In this document: positions 10,262 through 19,982 of the stretch, piece after piece | How positions within the stretch are numbered: the first letter of the stretch is position 1 | Layout of the letters: each line of letters starts with the position of its first letter | Source of the DNA: a bacterium | GTDB lineage: Bacteria > Acidobacteriota > Aminicenantia > Aminicenantales > Aminicenantaceae | Assembly: GCA_018335295.1 (NCBI GenBank) | Contig: JAGXKI010000001.1 | Coordinates: 1 to 64,000, forward strand | Reading direction: 5' to 3' | DNA length: 64,000 bases | Notes under the pieces: generated by a model | The model's database searches: none | What the model saw: the letters and a program-made list of their open reading frames with translations, nothing else | What the model was told of the DNA's origin: nothing | Position numbers and translations under genes: made by a program

Positions 10262-11380
10262 TTATATTTCTTTAAGCTCTTTGAATCCCTCTCCTAAAAG
10301 ACTCAAGGCCTTTTTGAAATAAGATTTCTTTTCTCCAAGTCCCACCCGGATATAGCCGTCCATTCCCATCTGGTCACCGGGCTGAACCAAAACATTTTTT
10401 TTCTCCCTTATTTGGTGGGCCAACTCAGTGGCTTTCATTCCAAGATTGTACCGGACAAAAGCAATCGCTCCGGCTTGGGGAGGGATGAAGGAAAAAAGAT
10501 CATTGTGCTGTTTAATCCAGGATTCCAAAATTTGAGAGTTTTCTCTAATGATTTTCCGTCCCCTGTTGAGAATGTGTTCTCTGTTTTTACTCTGGAGAAC
10601 CCAGCGGGCCAGTTGGTCGCTCAAGGCACTGACAGTGATGGTGGTGTAGTCTTTGTAAGGCCATACCTTTTGAACCAGTTCTTCGGGAGCCACGACCCAT
10701 CCTATCCTCAGCCCCGGTAAACCATAGGCTTTGGAGAATCCAGAAACACACACTGTTTTGGGGTAGGAATTCCAAAAAGTGGGAGTTGTTTTCCCGTCCA
10801 GCTCACCACCCTGATAGACCTCATCAGATAGAAGCCAAGCATCGGCCCAATCAGCCAGTTCCAGAAGGGTTTGTCGGGTTGGTTCATCCAGGCAAGCGCC
10901 GGTGGGGTTATTGGGGTTGGTGACCGCGATGATCTTTGTGTTTTTGGTGACCAGATTTTTCAGTTTTTTGATATCAGGCTTCCAGTTGAGGTCTTCATGA
11001 AGATAAAAAGTTTTCATATGGGCCCCAAAACTTTTCATAAGGCCAGGGATTTGCATGAAATTGGGGAGCATAACCACAGCTTCATCTCCGGGTTCGAGAA
11101 AATACCACATCAGGAGAAAATTGGCTTCGGTGGAGCCGGAGGTGACCAAAATGTTTGTTTCCTTGCTTTGAGGGTAGTATTGACAGATTTGTTTTTTCAG
11201 CGGCAAAGTCCCGTCGGTTTGAATATAGCCCATTTTTGTTTGGAGTAAAATGTTGATTTGTTCTCGGCCAAGAAGCTCTTTCAGCGTAAAGGCATGGACA
11301 CCGCTTTCAGAGAGATTGTAGTCCACTTGATGTTCCCATTCTGACTGCCACCGTTCCATTTGAAAAGTTTGGATTTTCAT
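10262..11380 (-). CDS. pyridoxal-phosphate aminotransferase class I/II
   Basis: NPNNPTGACLDE, SDEVYQGG, SGFSKAYGLPGLRIGW. Confidence 0.9.
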   Translation of the reverse strand: MKIQTFQMERWQSEWEHQVDYNLSESGVHAFTLKELLGREQINILLQTKMGYIQTDGTLPLKKQICQYYPQSKETNILVTSGSTEANFLLMWYFLEPGDEAVVMLPNFMQIPGLMKSFGAHMKTFYLHEDLNWKPDIKKLKNLVTKNTKIIAVTNPNNPTGACLDEPTRQTLLELADWADAWLLSDEVYQGGELDGKTTPTFWNSYPKTVCVSGFSKAYGLPGLRIGWVVAPEELVQKVWPYKDYTTITVSALSDQLARWVLQSKNREHILNRGRKIIRENSQILESWIKQHNDLFSFIPPQAGAIAFVRYNLGMKATELAHQIREKKNVLVQPGDQMGMDGYIRVGLGEKKSYFKKALSLLGEGFKELKEI

Positions 11381-11415
11381 ATTGATCTCCTTTCCGTTAT
11401 CATTTTCTTCAAATT

Positions 11416-12822
11416 TTAACGATTTTTTTTTCTTTTTTTCCAGTAATGATAAACCGGGATCCCTAAAGCGGTAAGTCCCAGTCCAGCTAACGATTCCACG
11501 GGTTTCTTAACCAAAGTGTTGAGAAGGATTCCTGTAGAGGCAAAGATAAATACGATTGGAACTAGAGGATATCCCCAGGTTTTGTAAGGCCGGGGAAGAT
11601 GGGGAAATTTTTTTCTCAAAGTAAACACCGAAAATACAGCCGCAATCCAAAACAGTATGGCCACAAACATGGCAAAGGTAAAAATCTGTTCAAAGGTTCC
11701 GATAGCTGTGAGTATACTGGCCCAAACAGCCTGAATAAAAATAGCAAAGCCGGGGGTATGAAAGCGAGGATGAACGCGGGCCACTTTGCTGAAAAAAAGG
11801 CCGTCCCTGGCCATAGCGTAGTAAACCCGGGGTCCGGCAAGGATGGACCCATTAAGAGAACTAAAAGTGGATACAATCACCGCCGCAGAGATCCAAGAGG
11901 CGGCGGAAGCTCCCCAAAGAGCCGTGGCGGCCCTTTCGGCAATGGGCACGACTCCTACGATTTCTTCCATGGGAAGTGCGTAGAGGTAGATGTAATTTAT
12001 CAGAACATAGAGAGCGGTCACGGTTAAAGTGCCTAATATCAAAGCCCAGGGAAGGGTTTTCTGAGGATGTTTGATTTCTCCGGCTACGAAATTGATGTTA
12101 TTCCATCCGTCAAAAGCCCAGGAGACAGCTACCAAGGCAATTCCAAAGCCCATCATCAGGTCCAGTCCCTGGAATCCCTGCGGATGAAAGGAAAGCTCAA
12201 CCGAGGTCCCTTTACCCAGAGTGAAACCGAGCCCAAGGATTAACAAGAGGGTGCCGATTTTCAGAACAGTGAAAAGATTCTGAATAGCCTTTCCCGGTCC
12301 CACTCCTATATAATTGACTCCGGATAAAATAATGATGACTCCAATTCCCACCAACTGTCCCATGGACAGGGAATAATGGAAGGTATGATGGAGCAGGCTG
12401 AAATCAGTGGAGAAAATACTATTTTGGATAGAAAAGAGGGAAAAAAAGCGTCCGAAATATTCGGCAAAAGCGAGGGCCAAGGCAGCAATTCCTCCAGTCA
12501 TATACACAAGAAAAAATATCCAGCCAAATAGAAAAGCCACCAATGGGGAATAAGCCTCTCTCAGGTAAACATATTGACCTCCTGCTTGAGGGAAAGAAGC
12601 TCCCAGTTCGGCATAAGTGAGAGCGCCGGCCAGGGTGAGCAAACCTCCTACAACCCAGGCAAGGAGGATGAAGCCTGGAGAGGGAATGTTTTTAGCTATG
12701 ATGCCGGTGGTAAGAAAAATCCCTGAGCCGATGACGATTCCCACGATAATCATGATGGAATCAAAGAGTCCCAGCTGACGAAGGAGTTCAGGGAGCGAAT
12801 CTTTTTTAAGCTCTTTATTCAT
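11416..12822 (-). CDS. APC family amino acid permease
   Basis: IVIGSGIFLTTG motif, about 12 TM segments, ELGASFPQAGGQYVYLREAY. Confidence 0.9.
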   Translation of the reverse strand: MNKELKKDSLPELLRQLGLFDSIMIIVGIVIGSGIFLTTGIIAKNIPSPGFILLAWVVGGLLTLAGALTYAELGASFPQAGGQYVYLREAYSPLVAFLFGWIFFLVYMTGGIAALALAFAEYFGRFFSLFSIQNSIFSTDFSLLHHTFHYSLSMGQLVGIGVIIILSGVNYIGVGPGKAIQNLFTVLKIGTLLLILGLGFTLGKGTSVELSFHPQGFQGLDLMMGFGIALVAVSWAFDGWNNINFVAGEIKHPQKTLPWALILGTLTVTALYVLINYIYLYALPMEEIVGVVPIAERAATALWGASAASWISAAVIVSTFSSLNGSILAGPRVYYAMARDGLFFSKVARVHPRFHTPGFAIFIQAVWASILTAIGTFEQIFTFAMFVAILFWIAAVFSVFTLRKKFPHLPRPYKTWGYPLVPIVFIFASTGILLNTLVKKPVESLAGLGLTALGIPVYHYWKKRKKNR

Positions 12823-12835
12823 TTGAATTTTTATT

Positions 12836-13570
12836 TCAAAACCCCAGAATACTCCGAATAATCACCACACTCCCAGAAAGGGCTGACGCAATCAGAACCG
12901 CCGGCCGGGTGAATCCTTTATCCAGAATCTTGGCAGTCTGGCTAGAAAGGAAGAATCCCAGAATAACTCCTGGGATTAAAACTACGGCTATGAGCATTTC
13001 TTGAAGCCCAAAATGTCCGATAACCACAAGGGACAGTATGGAAATGATGGTCCCAAAAACGAAAATTCCGGAAAGGGTGCCCCTTAACCGTGACCCCTTT
13101 TCTCTCTGGTAAATCAGAGCTATGGGAGCTCCTCCGATCGAAGAAGTGGTTCCCATAAACCCAGAAACAGTCCCGGCTCCAAATAAATTCAGTGAGGTTA
13201 AGGGCACCTCCCAACCCATAAGGCTGATCCCTATAGCCAGGAGGACCATACCCCCGAATAAAAGAGAGAGGTTTTCTCTGGGGATTAGAGTCAATAGGGC
13301 GGCTCCGAGAACGGACCCTACGATCCGTCCGGGGATGGCCCATTGAATCCCCTTCACATCGATAGATTGATGTTCCCGGTAACAGATAAGAAGAGTGAGG
13401 GTTAAGGCGGATAATAAGAGGGGGCCGGGGACAAAAATAGGATTGATCAGTACCAAAAGAGGAACTCCGATGAGACCCAGACCAAATCCCACCGAACCCT
13501 GTAGAGTAGACCCCAGAAATGCGATCCCAAAAGCTAAAAGGGAGTCGATAACGGTCAGCGGAAATTCCAT
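12836..13570 (-). CDS. TSUP family (TauE/SafE) permease
   Basis: multi-TM, LGSTLQGSVGFGLGLIGVPLL and GFMGTTSSIGGAPIAL. Confidence 0.85.
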   Translation of the reverse strand: MEFPLTVIDSLLAFGIAFLGSTLQGSVGFGLGLIGVPLLVLINPIFVPGPLLLSALTLTLLICYREHQSIDVKGIQWAIPGRIVGSVLGAALLTLIPRENLSLLFGGMVLLAIGISLMGWEVPLTSLNLFGAGTVSGFMGTTSSIGGAPIALIYQREKGSRLRGTLSGIFVFGTIISILSLVVIGHFGLQEMLIAVVLIPGVILGFFLSSQTAKILDKGFTRPAVLIASALSGSVVIIRSILGF

Positions 13571-13594
13571 GTTTTCAACCTTTCTGATGATGGA

Positions 13595-14038
13595 TTACAG
13601 GTCCTCTTCTCTGATGATAGTGAAACCGTTTCTCAATAGAAAAGCGACTGTGACTCCGTTTCCCTGAGTCAATTTTCCAGAGAATGTCCCATTATAAATT
13701 TTACCTGAGCCACAGGAGGGAGAACGGGATTTTGAAATAAACTCTTTGACAGAGAAAAGCAGGGCTATTTTCAAAGTTTCTTGAGCTCCCTTAATGAAGT
13801 AATCTGTAACATCCTCTCCTTTAATGTTAAGGACCGGACATTTTTTATCCAAGACATCCTCTCCTGACCCCTTTTGAATTTCCTGGCAGGGACGTGGAGT
13901 GGGGAGACCTCCCAATTGTTCGGGACAAACGGGAATGAGGATTTCGTTCTGGAGAAGTTTGACAGCCCTTTCCTTCCGGATATCCCGATTATCCCAGGTG
14001 CAACGAATTCCTAAGAGGCAGGCACAGATGAGTCTCAT
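13595..14038 (-). CDS. DUF523 family protein
   Basis: MRLICACLLGIRCTWD...CPEQLGGLPTPRPCQEI...SRSPSCGSGKIYNGTFSGKL; start trimmed to ATG at 14038. Confidence 0.85.
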   Translation of the reverse strand: MRLICACLLGIRCTWDNRDIRKERAVKLLQNEILIPVCPEQLGGLPTPRPCQEIQKGSGEDVLDKKCPVLNIKGEDVTDYFIKGAQETLKIALLFSVKEFISKSRSPSCGSGKIYNGTFSGKLTQGNGVTVAFLLRNGFTIIREEDL

Positions 14039-14146
14039 GATGAAAAACAGATATTTCTTCCGGTCGGGGAGAGATAATATGGATAAACAATCAAAAAATA
14101 ATTTTATAGGATACGTATTCAAACATCAAGCAGGCAAATATCTATA

Positions 14147-14176
14147 TTGACGAATCGATTTTTTCTGTGCTATAAA
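14147..14176 (+). promoter_or_regulatory. sigma-70-like promoter
   Basis: TTGACG-18 nt-TATAAA upstream of the DUF456 gene. Confidence 0.35.
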
Positions 14177-14283
14177 ACCTTTTCTTTAATGATAGGGTCC
14201 ACTATAGTCTATCTTTTCATAAAATTTTATTTTCCTTCCCTTCCTATAAACAGAAAAGATGGTTTGGAAAAAGGGAAATCCTT

Positions 14284-14760
14284 ATGATTGTTCTCATCCT
14301 TCTTGGCTCTATACTTATCATTGTGGGGCTTTTGGGAAGTGTGGCTCCTGGATTGGCAGGTCCTCCCTTCAGTTTTCTGGCTCTGATTCTCCTTTCCATC
14401 GCCAAACATGGGGAGCCGTTCAGTGCTCAATTTTTGGTGGTGATGGGAGTGCTAACAGTCCTGGCTCTGGGGCTTGATTATGTCCTTCCCGCCTTGGGAG
14501 CTCGAAGGTACGGAGCCTCCAAGTACGGATTCTGGGGAGCGGCGCTGGGAATGATTATCGGAATCTTTTTTATTCCTCCTTGGGGCATGATCATCGGGGC
14601 CTTTTTAGGAGCGGTGGCAGGAGAATTGATTGTGCAGGAACAGACCCAAAAAGCTTTGAGAGCCGGATGGGGTGTTTTTGTGGGGTTTATGCTGGGGACT
14701 CTCTATAAGTTAGTCCTTTCGGGTGTAATGACCTTCTATTTCATCAAGGGTTTGTTTTAG
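14284..14760 (+). CDS. DUF456 family membrane protein
   Basis: hydrophobic, GASKYGFWGAALGMIIGIFFIPPWGMIIGAFLGAVAGEL. Confidence 0.85.
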   Translation: MIVLILLGSILIIVGLLGSVAPGLAGPPFSFLALILLSIAKHGEPFSAQFLVVMGVLTVLALGLDYVLPALGARRYGASKYGFWGAALGMIIGIFFIPPWGMIIGAFLGAVAGELIVQEQTQKALRAGWGVFVGFMLGTLYKLVLSGVMTFYFIKGLF

Positions 14761-14845
14761 CTAACTTGGTTTATGGTTTATTCAAAAAAAGTCTTTACTT
14801 GTTTTATGAGACATAAATTGGAAAAAGACATCAAGGAGGCAATGA

Positions 14846-17800
14846 ATGTTTGAAAGAAAGGGACGTTTGGTTTTAAGTTTTTTGTTCAGTTTCATTTTTA
14901 TTTTTCATTTGGGGCTTTTCTCTCAAGGACTCCAGAAAAAGCATATAGAGAATCTTGAAATGCGGACGATTGGACCGGCGGTCATGAGCGGGCGCATCGT
15001 GGACCTGGCTGTTGTGGAAAAAGACCCGTATATTTTCTATGTGGCTTCGGCCACAGGAGGATTGTGGAAAACCACTAATAACGGAGTAACCTTTGAGCCT
15101 GTATTCCAGAATCAAGGAACCCACTCCATCGGGGATGTGGTGGTGCATCAAGATGAAACCAATATAATTTGGGTGGGAACCGGAGAACGAGCCAACCGGC
15201 AGAGCTCTTCTTGGGGAGATGGATTGTATAAATCTATGGATGGGGGAAAATCCTGGACCCATATGGGACTATCCGAAACCCACCATATCGGCCGTATCGT
15301 GCTTCACCCTGAGGATCCGAACAAAGTCTATGTGGCTGCTATGGGGCACCTATGGGGTCCCAATAAGGAAAGAGGATTGTACCGTTCCGAAGACGGAGGG
15401 AAATCCTGGGAAAAAGTTCTTTATATTGATGAGGACACTGGAGTCGTAGATGTGGCCGTAGACCCCTCTCAACCAAATATTCTTTATGCCGCCGCCTACC
15501 AGCGGCGCCGGCGTCCCTTTGGTTTCCATGGGGGAGGACCTGGGAGCGGGTTGTACAAATCCACCGATGGAGGAGACAGCTGGAAGGAACTGACTCAAGG
15601 ACTGCCTGAAGGAGATAAAGGACGTATAGGGATTTCCATTTACCGAAAAGATCCCCGGATTATCTATGTTTGTGTGGAACAGGGGTACCGCTATAACGCC
15701 TCTACTGCTTATCATGAAAGAAGAGCCGGGATCTACCGTTCCGAAGATAGAGGGGAAAACTGGAAACACATGAGCGATTGGAATCCCCGTCCTATGTATG
15801 CCAGCCAGATTCTTGTGGATCCCAACGATGATCAGCGTATATATATGGAGAATCGGTTCAGTTATTCTGTGGATGGAGGCAAAACGTTTAAGAGCCCCAA
15901 TCAGAGCCTCCACGGGGATGACCGGATTCTCTGGGTAAATCCAAACGATTCACGTCATCTCATCAAGGGAGATGACGGAGGAGTGGGAATTTCCTATGAT
16001 CAAGGAAAAACATGGCTGTATATAACTTCTTTGCCCGTAAGCCAGTTTTATAGAGTCAGTGTGGATATGCGAAAGCCTTATTGGGTTTACGGCGGACTTC
16101 AGGATAACGGGAGCTGGGCAGGGCCCAGTGCCACTTACCGGAGAAGCGGCATTCTGAATGAGGACTGGATCAAAACTGGAGGAGGAGATGGGTTTGTGAA
16201 TTTAATAAACCCGGAAGATAAAAATACTCTCTATGTGGAATCTCAGTACCTGGGACTCTCTCGTCTGGATTTAGAATCCAGAGAGGATCGCTCCATCCGT
16301 CCAGGAGACCCTCATGGCCATATAAGAGCTCGGAGAAATTGGGATGCCTGGGGACCCGGACTTCCTGAACCGGAACTGGGGAATGCCATGGCTCCGGCTA
16401 ATTGGGATGCTCCTTTTGTAGTTTCTCACCACAACCCCCAAACCATCTACGCAGGGACAAATAAGCTGTGGAAAAGTTCAGATGGGGGATATACATGGTC
16501 ATCCCTGGGGAATCTTACCACCGGAATCAACCGGAGGGACCTTAGGATTATGGGGCAGAGAGCGAAAGAAACCACTCCTTCACTGGATGACGGAATCCCT
16601 TATTATCCTACTTTGACGGCAATTGCCGAATCTCCACTCAAGCAGGGACTGCTTTATGTGGGAACAGATGACGGAAATCTTCAAGTTTCCCGTGATGATG
16701 GGAAGACCTGGAAAAATGTATCCGGACAGCTGCCGGATTTTCCTCAAAATGGATGGATTGCTGATATCGAAGCTTCCCGGTTTGATGAAGGGACTGTGTA
16801 TGTAGTGGTCAACAATTACCGGAATGATGACTACAAAAATTATCTTTATAAATCTTCTGATTTTGGAGAATCCTGGACTTCCCTTGTGGGAGATCTTCCT
16901 CCGGAAAGAGTTTTGAGGAGGATTCGGGAAGACACCCGGAATCCGGAACTTCTTTTTGTGGGAGCGGAATTGGGTATGTATTTTTCCATTGACGGGGGAA
17001 ATCATTGGGTGGAGCTCGAAAACAATATGCCAACCGCGGCGTTCAATGATATGGTCATTCATCCCCGGGATAATGATTTGGTGATGGCAACCCACGGAAG
17101 AGGAATCTGGATATTGGACAATATCGCCTGCCTTCAGGAATTAAATGAGAAAGTTTTAGCATCCCGGGCTCACCTTTTTTCCATCGAACCGGCAGAGATG
17201 ATCCGGTACACCAGGGAAAAGGGCCACACTGGAGACATGATTTTTCGAGGAGAAAATCCACCTCGAGGAGCGGTGATTGACTACTATTTGAAGGAAAAGG
17301 AGTCTGAAGAGGATGTCCGTTTAGATATTCTTGATACCCAGGGGAGTAAGATTGTGGGATTGAAGCCTTCCACAAAAAAAGGGATCAACCGAGTGGTTTG
17401 GGATCTTCGGCATTCCGACATCAAAGGTCCTCTTTTAGATAAAAACTCCGACGAAGAAGACCGGCGAACCTTTAGCGGTCCACTGGTAATTCCGGGTTTG
17501 TATAAAGCCAGACTCCAAGTGGGGGAGGTTATTGAAGAAAAAACTTTTCGGGTGAAAGAAGACCCCCGTATCCAGCAACCTATGGATACACGAAAGGAAT
17601 GGACCCAAACTTTGCTTTCTATAGCTGAGCTTTATGAAAATTCTTCTCCCGGAGTGGAAGCTTTCCATAAAGTGAAAAAGAAAGTGGATGAAATCTCCTC
17701 TGATGCCATAGAAGATTCTGTAAAAGAAAACATTGAAGAAATGGACCGGAAGTACAAAGAGTTGAACCAAAGGATCGCCACTCTTTACTATGAAGTGAGC

Positions 17801-17965
17801 GGATGGACCGGCCGGATGACCGGAGACCAACAGTCCCAAATGGACTATTACCGGCAGATGTTAGAAAAATTGGAAAAATCCAGGAAGGAACTCTTCCATG
17901 AAACTCTTCCTCGAATTAACAAAAATCTTCCTCCTGACCAAAGGATTCAAATCAAGAAGCGCTAA
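14846..17965 (+). CDS. secreted VPS10/sortilin-like BNR (YVTN/WD40-type) repeat protein
   Basis: multiple SxDGGxxW Asp-box repeats (SMDGGKSWTHM, SEDGGKSWEKV, STDGGDSWKEL), ATHGRGIWILD. Confidence 0.88.
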   Translation: MFERKGRLVLSFLFSFIFIFHLGLFSQGLQKKHIENLEMRTIGPAVMSGRIVDLAVVEKDPYIFYVASATGGLWKTTNNGVTFEPVFQNQGTHSIGDVVVHQDETNIIWVGTGERANRQSSSWGDGLYKSMDGGKSWTHMGLSETHHIGRIVLHPEDPNKVYVAAMGHLWGPNKERGLYRSEDGGKSWEKVLYIDEDTGVVDVAVDPSQPNILYAAAYQRRRRPFGFHGGGPGSGLYKSTDGGDSWKELTQGLPEGDKGRIGISIYRKDPRIIYVCVEQGYRYNASTAYHERRAGIYRSEDRGENWKHMSDWNPRPMYASQILVDPNDDQRIYMENRFSYSVDGGKTFKSPNQSLHGDDRILWVNPNDSRHLIKGDDGGVGISYDQGKTWLYITSLPVSQFYRVSVDMRKPYWVYGGLQDNGSWAGPSATYRRSGILNEDWIKTGGGDGFVNLINPEDKNTLYVESQYLGLSRLDLESREDRSIRPGDPHGHIRARRNWDAWGPGLPEPELGNAMAPANWDAPFVVSHHNPQTIYAGTNKLWKSSDGGYTWSSLGNLTTGINRRDLRIMGQRAKETTPSLDDGIPYYPTLTAIAESPLKQGLLYVGTDDGNLQVSRDDGKTWKNVSGQLPDFPQNGWIADIEASRFDEGTVYVVVNNYRNDDYKNYLYKSSDFGESWTSLVGDLPPERVLRRIREDTRNPELLFVGAELGMYFSIDGGNHWVELENNMPTAAFNDMVIHPRDNDLVMATHGRGIWILDNIACLQELNEKVLASRAHLFSIEPAEMIRYTREKGHTGDMIFRGENPPRGAVIDYYLKEKESEEDVRLDILDTQGSKIVGLKPSTKKGINRVVWDLRHSDIKGPLLDKNSDEEDRRTFSGPLVIPGLYKARLQVGEVIEEKTFRVKEDPRIQQPMDTRKEWTQTLLSIAELYENSSPGVEAFHKVKKKVDEISSDAIEDSVKENIEEMDRKYKELNQRIATLYYEVSGWTGRMTGDQQSQMDYYRQMLEKLEKSRKELFHETLPRINKNLPPDQRIQIKKR

Positions 17966-17975
17966 TTTTCACGGA

Positions 17976-19028
17976 CTATGCGATCGTGATTTCAGAAGAG
18001 AGGTAAACATCTTGTACCGCATGGATAATCTGAATCCCTTCGTCCATGGGTTTCTGGAAAGCCTTTCTTCCCAGTATCAATCCCATTCCTCCGGCTCTTT
18101 TGTTGATCACAGCAGTTTTAACTGCCGCTTCCATGTCATTTTTTCCTGAAGCTCCTCCTGAATTGATCAGACCCACTCTTCCCATGAAGCAATTGGCCAC
18201 TTGATAGCGGGTGAGGTCAATGGGATGATCGCTGGTCAATTTTTCATAAACCAGAGGATGGGTTTTCCCGAACTGCAAGGCCTTGAATCCCCCGTTATTG
18301 GTGGGCTGTTTCTGTTTGATGATATCAGCTTCGATGGTGGAGCCCAGGTAATTGGCCTGGCCGGTTAGGTCAGCCGAGGTATGGTAATCAGTGCCTTCCT
18401 TTTTGAAAGCTGAATTCCTGAGATAACACCAAAGGACCGTGAACATTCCCAACTCGTGAGCTTGCTGGAATGCTTCTTTAACTTCCTCGATCTGTCTCCG
18501 GGATTCTGGAGAGCCGAAGTAGATGGTGGCCCCGACTCCGAGAGCTCCCATATTATAGGCCTGTTTGACGGAGGCAAACATCCGCTGATCGTAGGAATTG
18601 GGGTAGGAGAGAAGTTCGTTGTGGTTTAATTTGAGGATAAAAGGGATTTTGTACGCATATTTCTTAGATACCATTCCCAGTATTCCTCCTGTGGAAGCTA
18701 CAGCATTGCATCCTGCGTTGATCGCCAGTTTGACGATATTTTCAGGGTCGAAGTACATGGGGTTGGGAGCAAAAGAGGCTCCCGCTGAGTGTTCTACTCC
18801 TTGATCCACAGGAAGGATGGAAAGATATCCGGTTCCTTTCAGCCGGCCATGATTGAATATTTTTTTGAGGTTTGATTGAACTTTTTCGGAACGGTCCGAG
18901 ATGGAAAATATTCTCTCCACAAAATCGGGTCCAGGAAGATGAAGATTTTTTTTGAGGATGGTCGAACAGGAATGATCCAGGAAATATTCAGATTGTTTCC
19001 CCAATATTTCTTTTACATTTATGCTCAT
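17976..19028 (-). CDS. fbaB: class I fructose-bisphosphate aldolase (DhnA/FbaB type)
   Basis: [50 protein letters not shown]. Confidence 0.88.
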   Translation of the reverse strand: MSINVKEILGKQSEYFLDHSCSTILKKNLHLPGPDFVERIFSISDRSEKVQSNLKKIFNHGRLKGTGYLSILPVDQGVEHSAGASFAPNPMYFDPENIVKLAINAGCNAVASTGGILGMVSKKYAYKIPFILKLNHNELLSYPNSYDQRMFASVKQAYNMGALGVGATIYFGSPESRRQIEEVKEAFQQAHELGMFTVLWCYLRNSAFKKEGTDYHTSADLTGQANYLGSTIEADIIKQKQPTNNGGFKALQFGKTHPLVYEKLTSDHPIDLTRYQVANCFMGRVGLINSGGASGKNDMEAAVKTAVINKRAGGMGLILGRKAFQKPMDEGIQIIHAVQDVYLSSEITIA

Positions 19029-19224
19029 TGTTTCCTCCTTTTTATTTTTGAGTTTTCAGAGCTGGTTTCAGCTATCCCCTGATAGGACCCATCCTGAAAA
19101 ATTATTTTCCGTCACCCCATTTTCAAATAAACCATTTTATCAAATTTTACTGAAGAACCCTAGATTTTAAAAGTTGAATTTTAATCAAAAAGCATTGAAT
19201 GAATACATTATTTTGGATTTCAAG

Positions 19225-19252
19225 TTGACATAACATCTTTTTTACCTATATT
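19225..19252 (+). promoter_or_regulatory. sigma-70-type promoter upstream of the RsbRD_N-like gene
   Basis: TTGACA-16 nt-TATATT, then AGGAGGTGG and a TTG start. Confidence 0.6.
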
Positions 19253-19274
19253 AATAAATAAGGAGGTGGGTTAA

Positions 19275-19733
19275 TTGGAAATCCGCAATGATAAATTGTT
19301 TTCTTCCTTTTCTGTATCTCAAAAGCTGGTCGATCTCATCGAAAGTCATGCCGATGAATTGACTAACAACTTTATTGAAGATATTAAGTCTCATTCAGGT
19401 ACTCCTACCTATCATACCTATGATGAAAGAGAATTATACAAAAGAGCCTACAGAGTTTACAGCAACCTTGGAAAATGGATTTCTCGCGATACTACGAAAG
19501 AAGAAATATCTCGACATTACACGGCCCTGGGAGAAAAGAGAAAAAGTGAAGGATTTAGTCTTTCTGAAGTCATCCAGGCTTTAATTGTAACTCGGAATCA
19601 TCTCTGGCTGAAGGTGCTTTCTGAAGGGGTATTGGATACTGTATTGGATTTAAATCAGGCTATGGAGCTGTATAACAGAGTGGTTCGATTTTTTGACAAA
19701 GCCATTTATTACGTATCCGTAGGCTATGAATAG
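19275..19733 (+). CDS. stand-alone RsbRD N-terminal-like domain protein
   Basis: LIESHADELTNNFIEDI...YHTYDERELYKRAYRVYSNLGKWI...EEISRHYTALGEKRKSEGFSLSEVIQAL; no STAS domain follows. Confidence 0.65.
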   Translation: MEIRNDKLFSSFSVSQKLVDLIESHADELTNNFIEDIKSHSGTPTYHTYDERELYKRAYRVYSNLGKWISRDTTKEEISRHYTALGEKRKSEGFSLSEVIQALIVTRNHLWLKVLSEGVLDTVLDLNQAMELYNRVVRFFDKAIYYVSVGYE

Positions 19734-19916
19734 AGCTTGTGAATCTTAAGGGGTCTCTTACGAGATTCTCTTCATCGATCGAGATCAAAGTATTCTTTCA
19801 ATCAATAATTTTTGGGGTGTTGATTTTTATTTTCTATGCATCGCCCCGACTCAACCTATCTTCTTTAGCCGCCATGATTCGGGAAAAAACCGGTTAGATA
19901 AGGGTGGGTTCAGAAG

Positions 19917-19945
19917 TTGACTTCTTTTTTCCCCTTTGTTATAAG
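19917..19945 (+). promoter_or_regulatory. sigma-70-type promoter upstream of the tricorn-like protease
   Basis: TTGACT-17 nt-TATAAG. Confidence 0.55.
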
Positions 19946-19982
19946 TCAAAATAAAGATATATAGAAAGGACAGGAGGGACCA

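Noticed and set aside
14846-17965. repeat array (Asp-box/BNR coding repeats) as DNA tandem repeat
   Set aside because: Repetition is at protein level in a propeller-type protein, not a nucleotide tandem repeat or CRISPR.
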